Source of the DNA: Planctomycetaceae bacterium
GTDB taxonomy: Bacteria > Planctomycetota > UBA1135 > GCA-002686595
Direction: 5' to 3'
Assembly (NCBI GenBank): GCA_016125265.1
Contig: WGMC01000006.1
Coordinates: 124,001 to 188,000 of the forward strand
Length of the DNA: 64,000 nucleotides
Shown here: piece after piece, positions 1 to 9,698 of the stretch
Layout: each line of letters starts with the position of its first letter
How positions within the stretch are numbered: the stretch's first letter is position 1
Position numbers and translations under genes: made by a program
Notes under the pieces: generated by a model
Told to the model about the DNA's origin: nothing
Databases searched by the model: none
Seen by the model: the letters and a program-made list of their open reading frames with translations, nothing else

Positions 1-598
1 CGGCTTGGATGGAAACCGTCACGGAGATCTCGTCACCGAGCGGTCCGCCCACGCCGTAGGTCATGCCCCACAGGGAGCGCTGCAGTTCGAACTCGGCCTC
101 GAAGCCGATCAGTTTCGCGCCGCCGCGGCCGTCCGCGGTGCCGTTCATCTCGACCTCGGCCGTCACCGGCAGCTTCTTGCCGAGCATCTCGAGCTCGCCC
201 TTCACCTTGTAGTCGTCGCCGTCCTTCTCGATGGACGAGCTGGCGAAGGTGACGCGGGGGAACTGGACCGCGTTGAAGAAGTCCGGGCCGCGCAGGTGCT
301 CGTCGCGCTTGCCGTTCGCGGTGTCGATGCTGTCCGCTTCCACGGCGAAGGCGATCTTCGACTCGGCCAGGTTGTCCGCGTCGAAGCTGAGTCCCCCTGA
401 GAACTCGTTGAAGCGCCCGTAGACGTCGGTGATGCCCATGTGGCGCACCTTGAACACGAGGCTCGAGTGCACCGGGTCGATCTTGTACTGCGCCGGGGCG
501 GTGGTGGTGGCCTCGGCGGCCGGGGTGGGGATCAGGGCAACACCGAGGACGGAGGCGCCGGCGCAGAGGGCCGCGGCAACGATCAGGGAGGCTTTCAT
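1..598 (-). CDS. YceI family protein (3' end outside window)
   Basis: The first 199 codons are present and the stop lies beyond base 1. The protein begins MKASLIVAAALC with a signal peptide ending near residue 30, so export to the periplasm is expected. After it come the YceI-family landmarks: YKIDPVHSSLVFKVRH, then MGITDVYGRFNEFSG, then LRGPDFFNAVQFPRVTF, and a late LWGMTYGVGGPLGDE motif. YceI proteins form a lipocalin-like barrel that binds isoprenoid or other amphiphilic molecules; the ligand cannot be told from sequence. The ATG at 598 is the only start ahead of the signal peptide. It has no Shine-Dalgarno but a C-rich leader. Only the last residues are missing. Confidence 0.93.
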   Translation of the reverse strand, partial: MKASLIVAAALCAGASVLGVALIPTPAAEATTTAPAQYKIDPVHSSLVFKVRHMGITDVYGRFNEFSGGLSFDADNLAESKIAFAVEADSIDTANGKRDEHLRGPDFFNAVQFPRVTFASSSIEKDGDDYKVKGELEMLGKKLPVTAEVEMNGTADGRGGAKLIGFEAEFELQRSLWGMTYGVGGPLGDEISVTVSIQA

Positions 599-895
599 GG
601 GGGAGAGCTGGGTTGGGGGAGGGTGGCGGCGCGCGCCGCGGCGCGTGCGCGCGCAGTTCGGGGCCCCGGAGCCGCGCCGACGGGAGGACGCGGCCGAATC
701 CGACGGGAGACGGGCCGCCGGGGCATTCTTTGGCACCTGGATAGCGCCGCCGGGGCCGGGACTCCAGTCGGACCGTCGAGAATTCCGGCCCCGAACACCC
801 GCCCGCAGCCGTCCTTGGCCCCCCAAGATCCCGGGTTGGCATTAACCTTGGGGTACGAGGAGCGCCGCAGCCCCCGGCCTCCGCCCGACACTCCG
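599..895. other. Intergenic, divergent promoters expected
   Basis: About 297 bases separate the divergent yceI-like gene and the beta-helix protein. The stretch is GC-rich with C/G tracts. I see no convincing coding sequence, RNA gene or repeat; reading frames that cross it are continuations of neighbouring frames. Confidence 0.5.
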
Positions 896-2470
896 ATGCC
901 GACCTGGATCCCCTTGTCGTTCGTTTCGCTCGCCCTCGCCGCCGTCGCCCAGGCGGGCACCCCCGAGGTGTTCGTGGACCCGGTCGCCGGTGTCGATGCG
1001 CCGACCCAAGGCAGCCAGAGCGCTCCCTACCGCTCGATCCGCTACGCCCTGGCCCAGAACCCTGGACCCATTGCGGTTTCCCTGGCGGCGGGCACCTACA
1101 CCACGCCGCTCGAGAGTTTTCCGCTGACCCTCGGCGCGGGCGATCTGCTCCGCGGACCGCAGAGCGGGGGCGCGCGCATCCGCGGCACCGGGTCCGGTGT
1201 GAACGCGCCCCACGCGGTGCTCATCGACGGTGGCGACGGCTCGGGTGTCGTGCAGCTCGAGCACGTCGTCCTCGAGAGCGCGGGCGGATCGCCGCTCCTC
1301 GACGTCGACGCACGACCCGCCGCCGACGGCAGCCTCGTGGTGCAGATGCGCGACTGCAAACTCGTCGGTTCGAGCCGCGGCATGCGCTTGCGCACCGCGG
1401 CGGGCGTGAGCCCCGCCGTCGTGCTCGATTGCACCCGCGTGGACGTGCGCGCGCTCGCGCAGGCCTTCGAGCTGGTGTTCGCCTCGGGGACCGTCGGATT
1501 CCTGCGTTTCGACCACTGCTTCGTGAGTGGCCAGACCGCTGGGGTCTCCGTGCGGGTGCAAGGTGGAGCCTCGGGACCCGCGACCGTGTTCGCCGAGGCA
1601 TCGCGCACAGTATTCGAGCGCTCCAGCCCGGCGCTGATGAGCCGCAGCGACGGCAACGGCAGCCTGAGCTGGATCGTGGACAGTTGTGTGCTCACGGGCA
1701 GCGGTTATGCGGTCTGCGCCCAACCGTTGGTTCCAGGTCCGGGCGCCGTCCTCGACTTTGGCAGCACGGTGGCCGGCAACCTGACCTACGCGATCACTCG
1801 ATCGGTGTTCTGGACGAACTGGCCGGGTTGCGCGCCCGATCCCTTCGGCGCGGGGCTCGTCGCGGATCTCGGGTCCTACCGGGCGGCGGACTACGTCGTC
1901 GATCGCAACGTGATCCAGCAGCCGGCACCCGCAGCCGGTTGGAACGGGGTGAACGTTTCCGGCGATCCGCGCTTCTTCCAGTATTCGCCCACTGCGATCG
2001 GCAGCAACGACTACCACGTCCTCGCAGGCAGTCCAGCCATCGATTGGGGCGGCGGTCCTCCCAACAAGGACGATTTCGAGGGGGACCCCGTCGTGTCGCC
2101 CTGCGGCGATGGGACGAGCGACGCGGGTGTGGACGAACACCGCCCCGTGGCGCTGTGGTTGGCGCCGCGGCCCAAGTTGGGCACCACCAGCGAGCTGCGC
2201 ATGGTCGGTCCGGCCCTGGGCTGGGCGGTGGTGTACGGCGGTGTGCCGCTCGGCACCTCGACCTGCGACGGCAGCCTTGGCATCGCGCCACTCTTCCCGA
2301 TGGCGCTCCTGGTCCCGATCGACGCCGCGGGCACGGCGCGGGTGCCTCTCGCCGTACCCACAAGCCCTAGCCTGCTCGGCCTCGACTTCGCGGCGCAGGG
2401 TTTCTTCGCAACCCCCGAGGGCAACTTCGGCGGCCTCACCGCCGTGCGCGAGTACGCGTTGGAACTCTAG
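896..2470 (+). CDS. Secreted right-handed beta-helix protein with C-terminal planctomycete module
   Basis: 524 residues. The start at 896 gives MPTWIPLSFVSLALAAVAQA, a good signal peptide; upstream in-frame codons have no signal and different composition. Residues about 23-70 (VFVDPVAGVDAPTQGS then YRSIRYAL) match the opening of DUF1565/parallel beta-helix proteins, in which a short list of 'events' is laid out in coils. The middle (about 100-400) is rich in short beta-strand turns such as VVLDCTRVDVRA and LRFDHCFVSG. The last ~110 residues hold the module shared with four other proteins in this window (VPTSPSLLGLDF near the end). Function is unknown; extracellular or outer-surface location is inferred. 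It is followed by a related-tail protein at 2588. Confidence 0.75.
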   Translation: MPTWIPLSFVSLALAAVAQAGTPEVFVDPVAGVDAPTQGSQSAPYRSIRYALAQNPGPIAVSLAAGTYTTPLESFPLTLGAGDLLRGPQSGGARIRGTGSGVNAPHAVLIDGGDGSGVVQLEHVVLESAGGSPLLDVDARPAADGSLVVQMRDCKLVGSSRGMRLRTAAGVSPAVVLDCTRVDVRALAQAFELVFASGTVGFLRFDHCFVSGQTAGVSVRVQGGASGPATVFAEASRTVFERSSPALMSRSDGNGSLSWIVDSCVLTGSGYAVCAQPLVPGPGAVLDFGSTVAGNLTYAITRSVFWTNWPGCAPDPFGAGLVADLGSYRAADYVVDRNVIQQPAPAAGWNGVNVSGDPRFFQYSPTAIGSNDYHVLAGSPAIDWGGGPPNKDDFEGDPVVSPCGDGTSDAGVDEHRPVALWLAPRPKLGTTSELRMVGPALGWAVVYGGVPLGTSTCDGSLGIAPLFPMALLVPIDAAGTARVPLAVPTSPSLLGLDFAAQGFFATPEGNFGGLTAVREYALEL

Positions 2471-2587
2471 CGCCCTGTCGCCCGTCTGCTCTTTCGTCGA
2501 GGACGGTTCCTTCCCACCACTTCCCTCCAACCCCCGGAGTCTCCCAGGGGTCCTGCCCCCAGAAAGAGTCCGCGCCTGCTCTGGCGC

Positions 2588-5296
2588 ATGTGTTCTTTCA
2601 CCGCGATCCTCACGGCCGCGTCCGCCAGCGCCCAGGTCTGTGAACCGGGCTGGGAGGGCACCTTCGGCGGGGAGCCCGGATCGCCCAACCCGCTCTTCGC
2701 TCTCGGGGCCTTCTACGACGGAAACGGGCCGGCCCTGTTCGTCGGCGGCGAGATGGGCCTGCTGTCCGGCACGCCCGTCTCGCGCGTCGCGCGCTGGGAC
2801 GGCGCGAACGTCGAGGCGATGGGCGGCGGGACGAACGGGTCCGTCCGCGCGTTCGCGACGTACGACGACGGCACGGGGCCGGCGCTCTACGTCGCGGGCT
2901 CCTTCACCCAAGCGGGTGGCCAAGCGACAAGCGGCATCGCGCGTTGGGATGGCAGCCAGTGGAGCTCCTTGGGCAGCGGCCTGAGTGGCTTCGACGGCAC
3001 GGTCCGAGCCCTCGCCGTGGCGGACCTGGGATCGGGCCCTGAGCTCTTCGCCACCGGTGGATTCACAATGGCCGGCGGTTCCCCGGTCGGGCGCATCGCC
3101 CGCTGGAACGGCACCAGTTGGCTTCCCCTCGGTGGCGGCCTTGGCATGCCGTTCTCGGCCTCTGACCAAGGAGGCCTCGCGCTGGCGGCATTCGACGACG
3201 GCAGTGGTCCCGCGTTGTACGTGGGTGGTGATTTCACTGCCGCCCAGAGTGGTCACGCGCAGTACCTCGCGCGCTGGAACGGAAGCACTTGGTCGTCCGT
3301 CGGAGGTGCAACGAACTCCTTCGTGCACGCGCTCGAAGTCTTTGACGACGGCTCGGGGCCGGCCCTCTACGCGGGCGGCATCTTCACCATCCTGGGCGGC
3401 ATTCCGGGCGCGCCCAACATCGGACGTTGGAACGGAACCCAGTGGTCCTCGGTCGGCGGGGGTGTGAGCCAGGGTGTGCGCTCGCTCGCGACGTTCGACG
3501 ACGGCACCGGCGCGGTGCTTGTCGCAGGCGGGGACTTCGCGCAAGCGGGCGGGCAACAGGTCAACCGGATCGCGCAATGGGACGGCGTCACTTGGGCGCC
3601 CCTCGGCGTGGGCGTGCAAGGCACTAGCGTTCGCGCTCTCGAAGTCGTGGACCTCGGGAGCGGCCCCCGCCTCTTCGTCGCGGGCCCCTTCCAAGTGGCA
3701 GGTGGCCTCACCTCCCGCGGGATCGCCAGTTGGGATGGCAGCAACTGGGCTCTGTTCGGGCCTGGACTCACCAACACCGTAACGGCGCTCGAGGTGTTCG
3801 ACGGCGGCAGCGGTCCCGAACTCTATGCGGTTGGGAGTTTCGACGCGCCGGACGGCGCGTCGAACACCGGCTTTGCCCGCTGGAACGGTTCGTCGTGGAC
3901 GTCCGAGCCTGGCGCCGCTAGTCCATTTGCCCTGGGGGTCGCCGCGATGCGGGTTTTCGACGGTGGCGCCGGACCTGCGCTGTACGCGGGTGGCAGCGTC
4001 ACGTCGATCGGAGGCGTGCCCGCCAACGCGATCGCCCGATATGACGGATCCGTGTGGAGTCCCTTGGGTGTGGGGCTCACGGCCTGCTCGTCCAACCAGA
4101 AAGTGCACGCGATGCTGGTGCACGACGACGGCAGCGGTTCCGCGTTGTACGTGGCTGGACGGTTCTCGGCCGCTGGCGCGATTCCAGCGAACAACATCGC
4201 TCGCTACGACGGCACGGCGTGGTCGGACGTTGGGGGCGGCCTGGGGGACGGTGGTGCGTGTTTCAACGGCGGCGCCTTCGCCCTAGCCTTGCACGACGAC
4301 GGGAACGGACCCCAGTTGTACGCGGGTGGAGAGTTCACCCAGGCCGGCGGCCAACCCGCGGCAAGGATCGCGCGCTGGGACGGTGCGAACTGGCATCCAG
4401 TGGGCACGGCAGGTCCCAGCGCCAGCATCCTCGCGCTGGCGTCCGCGGACCTGGGTGACGGCCCGCGCCTGTACGCGGGCGGGGACTTCTTCAGTTCGAC
4501 TACGGGCGCGGGCATGTCGCGGCTCGCGATTTGGGATGGCTCCGCGTGGTCGTCAGTGGGTGGCGGCGTGTCCGGCTCGGCCAGCTTCCTCTTCTTCGAT
4601 ACGAAGGTGTCGGACCTTCGGGTCTGGGACGACGGCACGGGGCTGGCGCTCTATGTCTCCGGACACTTTCGCTTCGTCGGCGACACGCCTGCGCTGAACG
4701 TCGCTCGCTGGGATGGTCAGGCGTGGAATACCCTGGACGGCGGCGTCGGCGGGCCCCTCCAGGTCACGCAGAACGCGACGACAATGGTCGTTTATGACGA
4801 CGGAAGCGGTGAGTCGCTGTTCGTCGGTGGTTACTTCTGGCAGTCGCCCGGCGGCGACAGCCACTTGGCGCGTTGGCGCGGCTGTGCGTCGGCTTCGAGC
4901 TACCAAACGGTCGCCGGTTGCGCGGGCAATCCGGCGCAGTTGACGCCGGCGGTCGCGGAACTGAGTGTCGGCGGCACGTTGGCGCTCGAGCTCGATACTT
5001 CGGCGTTTGCTACCGGGCTTGGGCTCTTCTTCGTCGGTGCGGACGGCACGGACGGAGCGGGGTGTGGCCAGGTGTTCCCCGGCCTGGGTGAGTGGTTGCT
5101 CGCGCTCAGCCCGCAGCCGATCCAGTTCGCCGCGGTGCCCGCTGTTTCTGGTGTCAGTTCGTTCAGCGCGCCGATGCCGAACCAGGCGCAGTTGGTCGGC
5201 CTGTCGCTGACGTTCCAGGGCGCGCACCTGGCGCTCTTCGACCCGGGCGTGCCGGTCGAGCTGAGCAACGCTCTGGTCGGCACGGTCGCTCCCTGA
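2588..5296 (+). CDS. Secreted beta-propeller-like repeat protein (13-14 repeats)
   Basis: 902 residues. After a short signal-like N-terminus (MCSFTAILTAASASAQ) the protein is almost entirely repeats of about 55-65 residues. Each has a DDGSGPALYVGGxF-type strand, an AGG turn and an ARWDGxxWSxLGGG strand. I count thirteen clear copies of the [AG]xW/Y[DN]G element plus one degenerate final copy (ARWRGCAS). The pattern suggests one or two beta-propellers of the kelch/WD-like type. The C-terminal ~125 residues carry the module common to five proteins here (ends NQAQLVGLSLTFQG, then LSNALVG). No catalytic residues are apparent. The start at 2588 is the only start codon near the signal; it lacks a good ribosome-binding site. 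A smaller relative lies at 59802. Confidence 0.75.
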   Translation: MCSFTAILTAASASAQVCEPGWEGTFGGEPGSPNPLFALGAFYDGNGPALFVGGEMGLLSGTPVSRVARWDGANVEAMGGGTNGSVRAFATYDDGTGPALYVAGSFTQAGGQATSGIARWDGSQWSSLGSGLSGFDGTVRALAVADLGSGPELFATGGFTMAGGSPVGRIARWNGTSWLPLGGGLGMPFSASDQGGLALAAFDDGSGPALYVGGDFTAAQSGHAQYLARWNGSTWSSVGGATNSFVHALEVFDDGSGPALYAGGIFTILGGIPGAPNIGRWNGTQWSSVGGGVSQGVRSLATFDDGTGAVLVAGGDFAQAGGQQVNRIAQWDGVTWAPLGVGVQGTSVRALEVVDLGSGPRLFVAGPFQVAGGLTSRGIASWDGSNWALFGPGLTNTVTALEVFDGGSGPELYAVGSFDAPDGASNTGFARWNGSSWTSEPGAASPFALGVAAMRVFDGGAGPALYAGGSVTSIGGVPANAIARYDGSVWSPLGVGLTACSSNQKVHAMLVHDDGSGSALYVAGRFSAAGAIPANNIARYDGTAWSDVGGGLGDGGACFNGGAFALALHDDGNGPQLYAGGEFTQAGGQPAARIARWDGANWHPVGTAGPSASILALASADLGDGPRLYAGGDFFSSTTGAGMSRLAIWDGSAWSSVGGGVSGSASFLFFDTKVSDLRVWDDGTGLALYVSGHFRFVGDTPALNVARWDGQAWNTLDGGVGGPLQVTQNATTMVVYDDGSGESLFVGGYFWQSPGGDSHLARWRGCASASSYQTVAGCAGNPAQLTPAVAELSVGGTLALELDTSAFATGLGLFFVGADGTDGAGCGQVFPGLGEWLLALSPQPIQFAAVPAVSGVSSFSAPMPNQAQLVGLSLTFQGAHLALFDPGVPVELSNALVGTVAP

Positions 5297-5316
5297 GTCG
5301 ATCGCGCCGTGAGCAC

Positions 5317-5358
5317 GCGGCCGGTGAGGTCGGCGCCTCTGCCGACCTCACCGGCCGC
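5317..5358. terminator. Bidirectional hairpin terminator
   Basis: A perfect 18-bp stem (GCGGCCGGTGAGGTCGGC paired with its complement) and a 6-base loop lie between the convergent genes ending at 5296 and 5361. No U-tract follows. Its place between two stop codons makes it the likely end of both transcripts, including the long electron-transfer operon. Confidence 0.75.
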
Positions 5359-5360
5359 AG

Positions 5361-5780
5361 TCATTCGCCGAGGACCTTGATCAGCGCGCGCTTCTGGCGT
5401 CGGCCGTCGAACTCTGCGTAGAAGATCTGCTCCCAGCGGCCGAAGTCGAGGCGGCCCTTGGTCACCGCCACGGTCACGCTGCGGCCGAGGATCTCGCGCT
5501 TCAGGTGCGCGTCGGCGTTGTCCTCGCCCGTGTCGTTGTGGCGCCACTGCGCGGTGGGCGCGTGGGGCGCGAGGCCCTCGAGCCAGCGCTCGAGGTCCTT
5601 GTGCAGGCCGGGCTCGTCGTCGTTGATGAACACCGACGATGTGATGTGCATCGAGTTGACCAGGCAGAGGCCCTCCTGGATGCCAGACGCCGTCACGGCG
5701 CGCTGCACGTCGTCCGTGATGTTGAGGAAACCGCGGCGGGAGGGGACCTCGAAGGTCAGTTCTTGGCGGTGGCTCTTCAT
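5361..5780 (-). CDS. yjbQ: YjbQ/UPF0047 family protein
   Basis: 139 residues, full length for the family. The conserved landmarks are present: [17 protein letters not shown], a [11 protein letters not shown] stretch, [17 protein letters not shown] and the terminal EIFY-like [11 protein letters not shown]. YjbQ proteins are trimeric and have been reported to have weak thiamine-phosphate synthase activity; the true role is unsettled. ATG 5780 follows the 15-heme cytochrome stop by 19 bases, so it may be the last gene of the upstream redox operon, although its function has no obvious link. Soluble cytoplasmic protein; no signal sequence. Confidence 0.88.
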   Translation of the reverse strand: MKSHRQELTFEVPSRRGFLNITDDVQRAVTASGIQEGLCLVNSMHITSSVFINDDEPGLHKDLERWLEGLAPHAPTAQWRHNDTGEDNADAHLKREILGRSVTVAVTKGRLDFGRWEQIFYAEFDGRRQKRALIKVLGE

Positions 5781-5799
5781 CCCGCCGATGCTACCGCGT

Positions 5800-7818
5800 C
5801 TAGCGCCAGTGGAAGCGCGTCGTCGTGTGGCACTCGCGGCAGGACTGCCCAGTGGACGTGGGTACGACCACTTCGGCCGCCGCGTCCCCAAGCGATCCGT
5901 GGCAGTCCGCGCAGTTCGCCGACGCGTGGCCCGGCGTGCTGTGCGAGAAGCGCACGAGGGGCGACGGAGTGGCGGCGGAACCCGCGTCGAGGTCGCCGTA
6001 GAAGACCGCGGCGAGCCGCCCAGTGCCCTCGGGTTGGTGGCAGGCGTTGCAGGAGGCCGGATCTTCGCCGAGGCCGCGGTGGGCCAGCCCGCCGCCCGAT
6101 TCCTCGATGTGGCAGGAGCGGCAAGTCGCGCTGGCCAGCAGGGTCGGCGCGCCCGAACCGCTCGCTTCGCCGTCGAAGGCGTGGCACGCAAAACAGCCGC
6201 CCTCCACGTCGCGATGGGCCCCGTGGTCGAACCGGACCGCGTCGATGGCGGGAGCGGCGCGCGCCGCTTCGGCGGCAACTCGGACGGGAGCGCCGCCACC
6301 GCGATGGCAGGTGGTGCAGTGTGCTGGATCCGGTCCCTCGTACACGGCCGGCGCGGCGACCAACTCGCGGCTCGTCTGCATGTCGCCGTGGCACGCGCGG
6401 CACTCGGCGTCCGCAAGCTCGCGCTCGGCGTCGGTCGCCGGCGAAAGCGTGCGCACGTGCGAAACGTGCGTGAACGCGCGTTCGCGGCGTTCGTCGGGCC
6501 CGGCGACGCCCGCGAGGTGGCAGTCCACGCACGCGCGGCCGGAAAGGCGCGCATCGGCGACGTCGTGGTGGGGATTGCCGGGCACGTCGAAGCGCAGGTC
6601 GCCGGGGCGGGAGGCGAGGACGGAGGTGGTCGCCAGCGCCGGTTGGTAGGTCTCCGCGTGGCAGGTCTCGCAGCGGCCCTCCTTCGATCCGTGGTGCACG
6701 ACGTTCACGAGCAGCGAGCCGGCCCCGGGGCCGCCGGCGCTGTGGCAGGCGATGCACTGCTCGGCGCTCGGGGCGGAGAAGTCGACGAGCCCGTCGGTGC
6801 TCGGTGTGTGGCAGGTCTGGCAGGAGAGTTCGCGGTGGGCGCCGTGCTGGAACGACTCGAAGCCCGCGGAAACGCCGCGCGGCCGCGCGGTGGCTTCCTC
6901 CGCAAGGCCCCAGGTCGACGCCGCGCGCAGGTATCCTTCTTCCGAGGAAGGGAACTGGTCGCCGTGGCAGTCCTGGCACGCGACGGGGCCATCGGGCGCC
7001 GGGCCGTAGAGCCCGCGCCCGTGTTCCCCGTGGCACGCCACACACGAAATCTCCGGGCTCGAGCGGAACGGATGCCGCGCGGCGATCCCCGGGTCGGGTG
7101 ACGTGGCGCCGACGGAGGACATGCCGAGATCCGTGTGGCAGGCCGCGCAGTTCTGGTCCATGGCCCCGGGCGATTCCCCGTGGCAAGCGGCGCATCCCAG
7201 TTCCCTGCCCGCGTGCAGCGCCGCCAGCGGTAGTCCCGAGCGCGCGGCGGCCAGGGCCAGGGCCGCGTCGTCACCGCCGAGCAGGAACGCGTGCGCGTCA
7301 CTCAGGTGTCCGGGCGCGAGTTGGCGCTCGCCGCTTTGCGTGAACTGCGTCCACACGAGCAGCGCGATCACGAGGCCGAGGACGACGAGATTCGCGCGCC
7401 GCAGCGCCGGCCAGCGGCCGAAGCGCACTTCGCTGCGCACCCACTCGTCCGTGTCGTTCTGGAACTGGGCGCGCTCCTTCGGCACGAAGAAGAAGGTCCG
7501 TTCGCCTAACTCGAGCTCGACCTCGCCACGCGCGCCGTCCAGCGAACGCACGGCGATCCGGCTCGCGCCGAGGACGATGCGGTCGTTCGTTTCGAGCCAC
7601 CGGGAAGCCGTCACCTCCGCGCCATTGACGAAGGTGCCGCTCGAAGTGCTCAATCCTTCGATCCGCAGTCGGCCGCCCTCGAACACGAGCCGCGCGTGGT
7701 GCGCGGCGACCACGGGATCGTCCAGCACCAGGTCCGCGGTGCCCTTCGAGCCGATGGTGAGCGTTGTGCCCGCCAAACTCCGGCGGTCCTTGCCGCGCAG
7801 CACGTGGAAGGTGCCCAT
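5800..7818 (-). CDS. FHA domain - TM - 15-heme c-type cytochrome fusion
   Basis: 672 residues. Residues about 1-95 form an FHA fold ([21 protein letters not shown], then SSGTFVNG). A single membrane helix follows at about 142-159 ([15 protein letters not shown]). From about residue 209 to the end there are fifteen CXXCH heme-attachment motifs, the last being CRECH ten residues before the stop. The topology implied is a cytoplasmic FHA domain joined across the inner membrane to a large periplasmic heme wire. The FHA is degenerate: the conserved Gly-Arg is Gly-Ser and the Ser of S-x-x-H is Ala, so phosphothreonine binding is doubtful. It begins 3 bases after the ferredoxin-CRP gene stop and sits in one operon with the other redox genes. 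I know of no named family with this architecture. Confidence 0.9.
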   Translation of the reverse strand: MGTFHVLRGKDRRSLAGTTLTIGSKGTADLVLDDPVVAAHHARLVFEGGRLRIEGLSTSSGTFVNGAEVTASRWLETNDRIVLGASRIAVRSLDGARGEVELELGERTFFFVPKERAQFQNDTDEWVRSEVRFGRWPALRRANLVVLGLVIALLVWTQFTQSGERQLAPGHLSDAHAFLLGGDDAALALAAARSGLPLAALHAGRELGCAACHGESPGAMDQNCAACHTDLGMSSVGATSPDPGIAARHPFRSSPEISCVACHGEHGRGLYGPAPDGPVACQDCHGDQFPSSEEGYLRAASTWGLAEEATARPRGVSAGFESFQHGAHRELSCQTCHTPSTDGLVDFSAPSAEQCIACHSAGGPGAGSLLVNVVHHGSKEGRCETCHAETYQPALATTSVLASRPGDLRFDVPGNPHHDVADARLSGRACVDCHLAGVAGPDERRERAFTHVSHVRTLSPATDAERELADAECRACHGDMQTSRELVAAPAVYEGPDPAHCTTCHRGGGAPVRVAAEAARAAPAIDAVRFDHGAHRDVEGGCFACHAFDGEASGSGAPTLLASATCRSCHIEESGGGLAHRGLGEDPASCNACHQPEGTGRLAAVFYGDLDAGSAATPSPLVRFSHSTPGHASANCADCHGSLGDAAAEVVVPTSTGQSCRECHTTTRFHWR

Positions 7819-7821
7819 GGA

Positions 7822-9678
7822 CTAGCGGCCCCCCTCGGGACCCGTGCTGCGGCCGAAGATCTCGGCGGGGGAGCGGCGTTCGATCGCGCCTGTTGGGCAG
7901 TTGTAGACGCAGGCCTCGAAGGGCAAACCCTCGCAGCGGTCGCACTTGACCGCCTTGCCCATCACCTCCACGTCCTTGTGGAAACCGCGCTCGGGTGTGT
8001 GCGAAGCGCTCGCCTTCGGGCCGAACAGCCCCGCCAACCAACCTCCCACGACGGGCAGTTCGGCCATCCACGTGGGGCCGGGCGGCGGCATCTGGTCGGG
8101 GGGCGGAGTGAGTCGGATCACGTCGTACGGGCAGCCCTGCACGCAGCTCGCGCAACCGACACAGTTGTCCCACAGGAACCGCACGAGTCCGCGCGAGTTG
8201 CGCCGGATCGCTCCGTAGTTGCAGGCGAGCATGCAACCGGGTGTGCCGCACGAGTAACAGGACGTCACCAGGCTGATTTCCTTGTGCATCGTGTTGGCCG
8301 CCGCCGACACCCGCCGTCCCCGTTTGGAAAGGCGCGGCACACGGTCGGCGTGTACGGCCACGCAGCTCTCCACGCAGGCGTTGCAGCGCACGCACTTCTC
8401 CAGGTCGATGACGAGCGCCTCACCGCCCTTGGCGGACTGGCCCTGCACCATGGAGCCCAGCTCCTCCTGGTCCGCCTCGTGCTCTTCGGCGGCGAGGTCC
8501 GCGAGGCCCTGCTCCAAGAGCGCGAGCGCGCCGGGAATGCCCGCCAACTCGCGGCGGACCTCCTCGGCGGGCAGCACGAGGACGTCGCTGTCCATCATGG
8601 CCACGAGGGTGTGGGGCCACGGTGTGGGCTCGTTGAACAGCGCGCTCTCGCCGAAGGACGAGTTGCTCATCAAGTAACCGGTGAGCTTCGGCCCGTCGCC
8701 GCGGTCCGCGTGGGTGGTGAACGCTCCGCTGCGCACCAGGTGCACGGCGGTCGGCGTTTCGCCCTGCCGAGCGGCGACCTGGTCCTTCTTGAAGGTTTCG
8801 AAGCGCGCGACACGCTGAAGAGCGGCGCGGGCTTCGCGCGGCAGGCCGCGCAGCGCGGGCACGATCGCCAAATGGATCGCGAGGCTGCGCCGCCGGTAGA
8901 CCTCGTCGATGGACGTGCGGAAGCTGGAGCGCGCGGCGTAGAGCTCCTTGAAGAGCCCCGGCTCCAGCACGCCGTACACACACGCCGTGTCGGCCTGGAG
9001 TTTGGCCGGCGAGGGCTGCTGCGAGAGCGCCGACGTTTCGCCGAACCACTCGCCGGGCCCAAGCTGCGCCAACTGGCCGCGTTGGCCGTCGGCGTCCACG
9101 CGGTAGGCCGTGACGATGCCACTCAAGACGACGTAGAACTCGCCCGTGTATTCGCCCTGGCGGATGAAGGCCGTGTTGGGCGAGCTGTGCCCGATGCGCA
9201 GGAATCGCAACAGCATGCGCCGCGCTGGCGGCGGCAGACCCGCGAACAGCGGGAGGTCGGCCAGTTCGCGCACGATCCGCCGCTCGGCGTTGGCGGATTC
9301 GAGCGCGCGTTCTAGCGCCTGGTCGCCGGAGGCGAGTGCGCGCGCCTCGTCGCCGTCCCAAGAGAGCAGTTGGCAGCTCGACTCACACACGAGGTGCGTG
9401 CCCTGATCTCCCGCGGGCCCGCCGAGCAAGGCGCCGGGGCCGCGCTGGTCGACGGCGCGCCGCGGCGGCTCCAAGGATGCGTAGACACCCACCGCACCTT
9501 GCACCACGAGGTACACCGCGGCGGATTCCAGTTGGGTCTCCTTGTCGGCGGTGAGCGGCTTTCCCGCCGCGAGCCAACGGGCGCGGGCCTTCGGTGCGAG
9601 CGCACCGAGCGGACCCGCGAGTGCCGCCGCTTCTGCGGCGGAGTTCGGGGAAGTGGGGGACGGCAGGATCTGGGCCAC
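7822..9678 (-). CDS. Triple CRP-like domain - four-cluster ferredoxin fusion
   Basis: 618 residues from a GTG at 9678; this codon follows the previous stop (9699) by 20 bases and has GGGAGA 11 bases upstream. Three cNMP-binding-type beta-rolls are recognisable: a worn one at about 45-125, a clear one at 135-265 (LPLFAGLPP, then RQGEYTGEFYVVLSG, then FGETSAL) and another at 270-395 (FGESALF). The phosphate-contacting Arg of CRP is Lys in the second and absent in the third. Residues 423-600 form a DmsB/HybA-like ferredoxin with sixteen cysteines in four groups (CVRCNACVESC, CYSCGTPGCMLAC, CVGCASCVQGC, CDRCEGLPFEACVYNC), enough for four [4Fe-4S] clusters. No signal peptide, so cytoplasmic. It is the likely relay between the flavoprotein and the membrane cytochrome b. 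Whether any nucleotide is bound is open. Confidence 0.88.
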   Translation of the reverse strand: MAQILPSPTSPNSAAEAAALAGPLGALAPKARARWLAAGKPLTADKETQLESAAVYLVVQGAVGVYASLEPPRRAVDQRGPGALLGGPAGDQGTHLVCESSCQLLSWDGDEARALASGDQALERALESANAERRIVRELADLPLFAGLPPPARRMLLRFLRIGHSSPNTAFIRQGEYTGEFYVVLSGIVTAYRVDADGQRGQLAQLGPGEWFGETSALSQQPSPAKLQADTACVYGVLEPGLFKELYAARSSFRTSIDEVYRRRSLAIHLAIVPALRGLPREARAALQRVARFETFKKDQVAARQGETPTAVHLVRSGAFTTHADRGDGPKLTGYLMSNSSFGESALFNEPTPWPHTLVAMMDSDVLVLPAEEVRRELAGIPGALALLEQGLADLAAEEHEADQEELGSMVQGQSAKGGEALVIDLEKCVRCNACVESCVAVHADRVPRLSKRGRRVSAAANTMHKEISLVTSCYSCGTPGCMLACNYGAIRRNSRGLVRFLWDNCVGCASCVQGCPYDVIRLTPPPDQMPPPGPTWMAELPVVGGWLAGLFGPKASASHTPERGFHKDVEVMGKAVKCDRCEGLPFEACVYNCPTGAIERRSPAEIFGRSTGPEGGR

Positions 9679-9698
9679 GATGCGTTGGTTCTCCCGTT

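Noticed and set aside
440..895. Extended N-terminus for the beta-helix protein
   Set aside because: The extra residues are Gly/Arg-rich and lack a signal peptide; ATG 896 gives one.
842..4123. Very long minus-strand open frame (over 1000 codons)
   Set aside because: It is the antisense of the repeat proteins, rich in Arg/Ala/Gly with no motif. High GC keeps such frames open.
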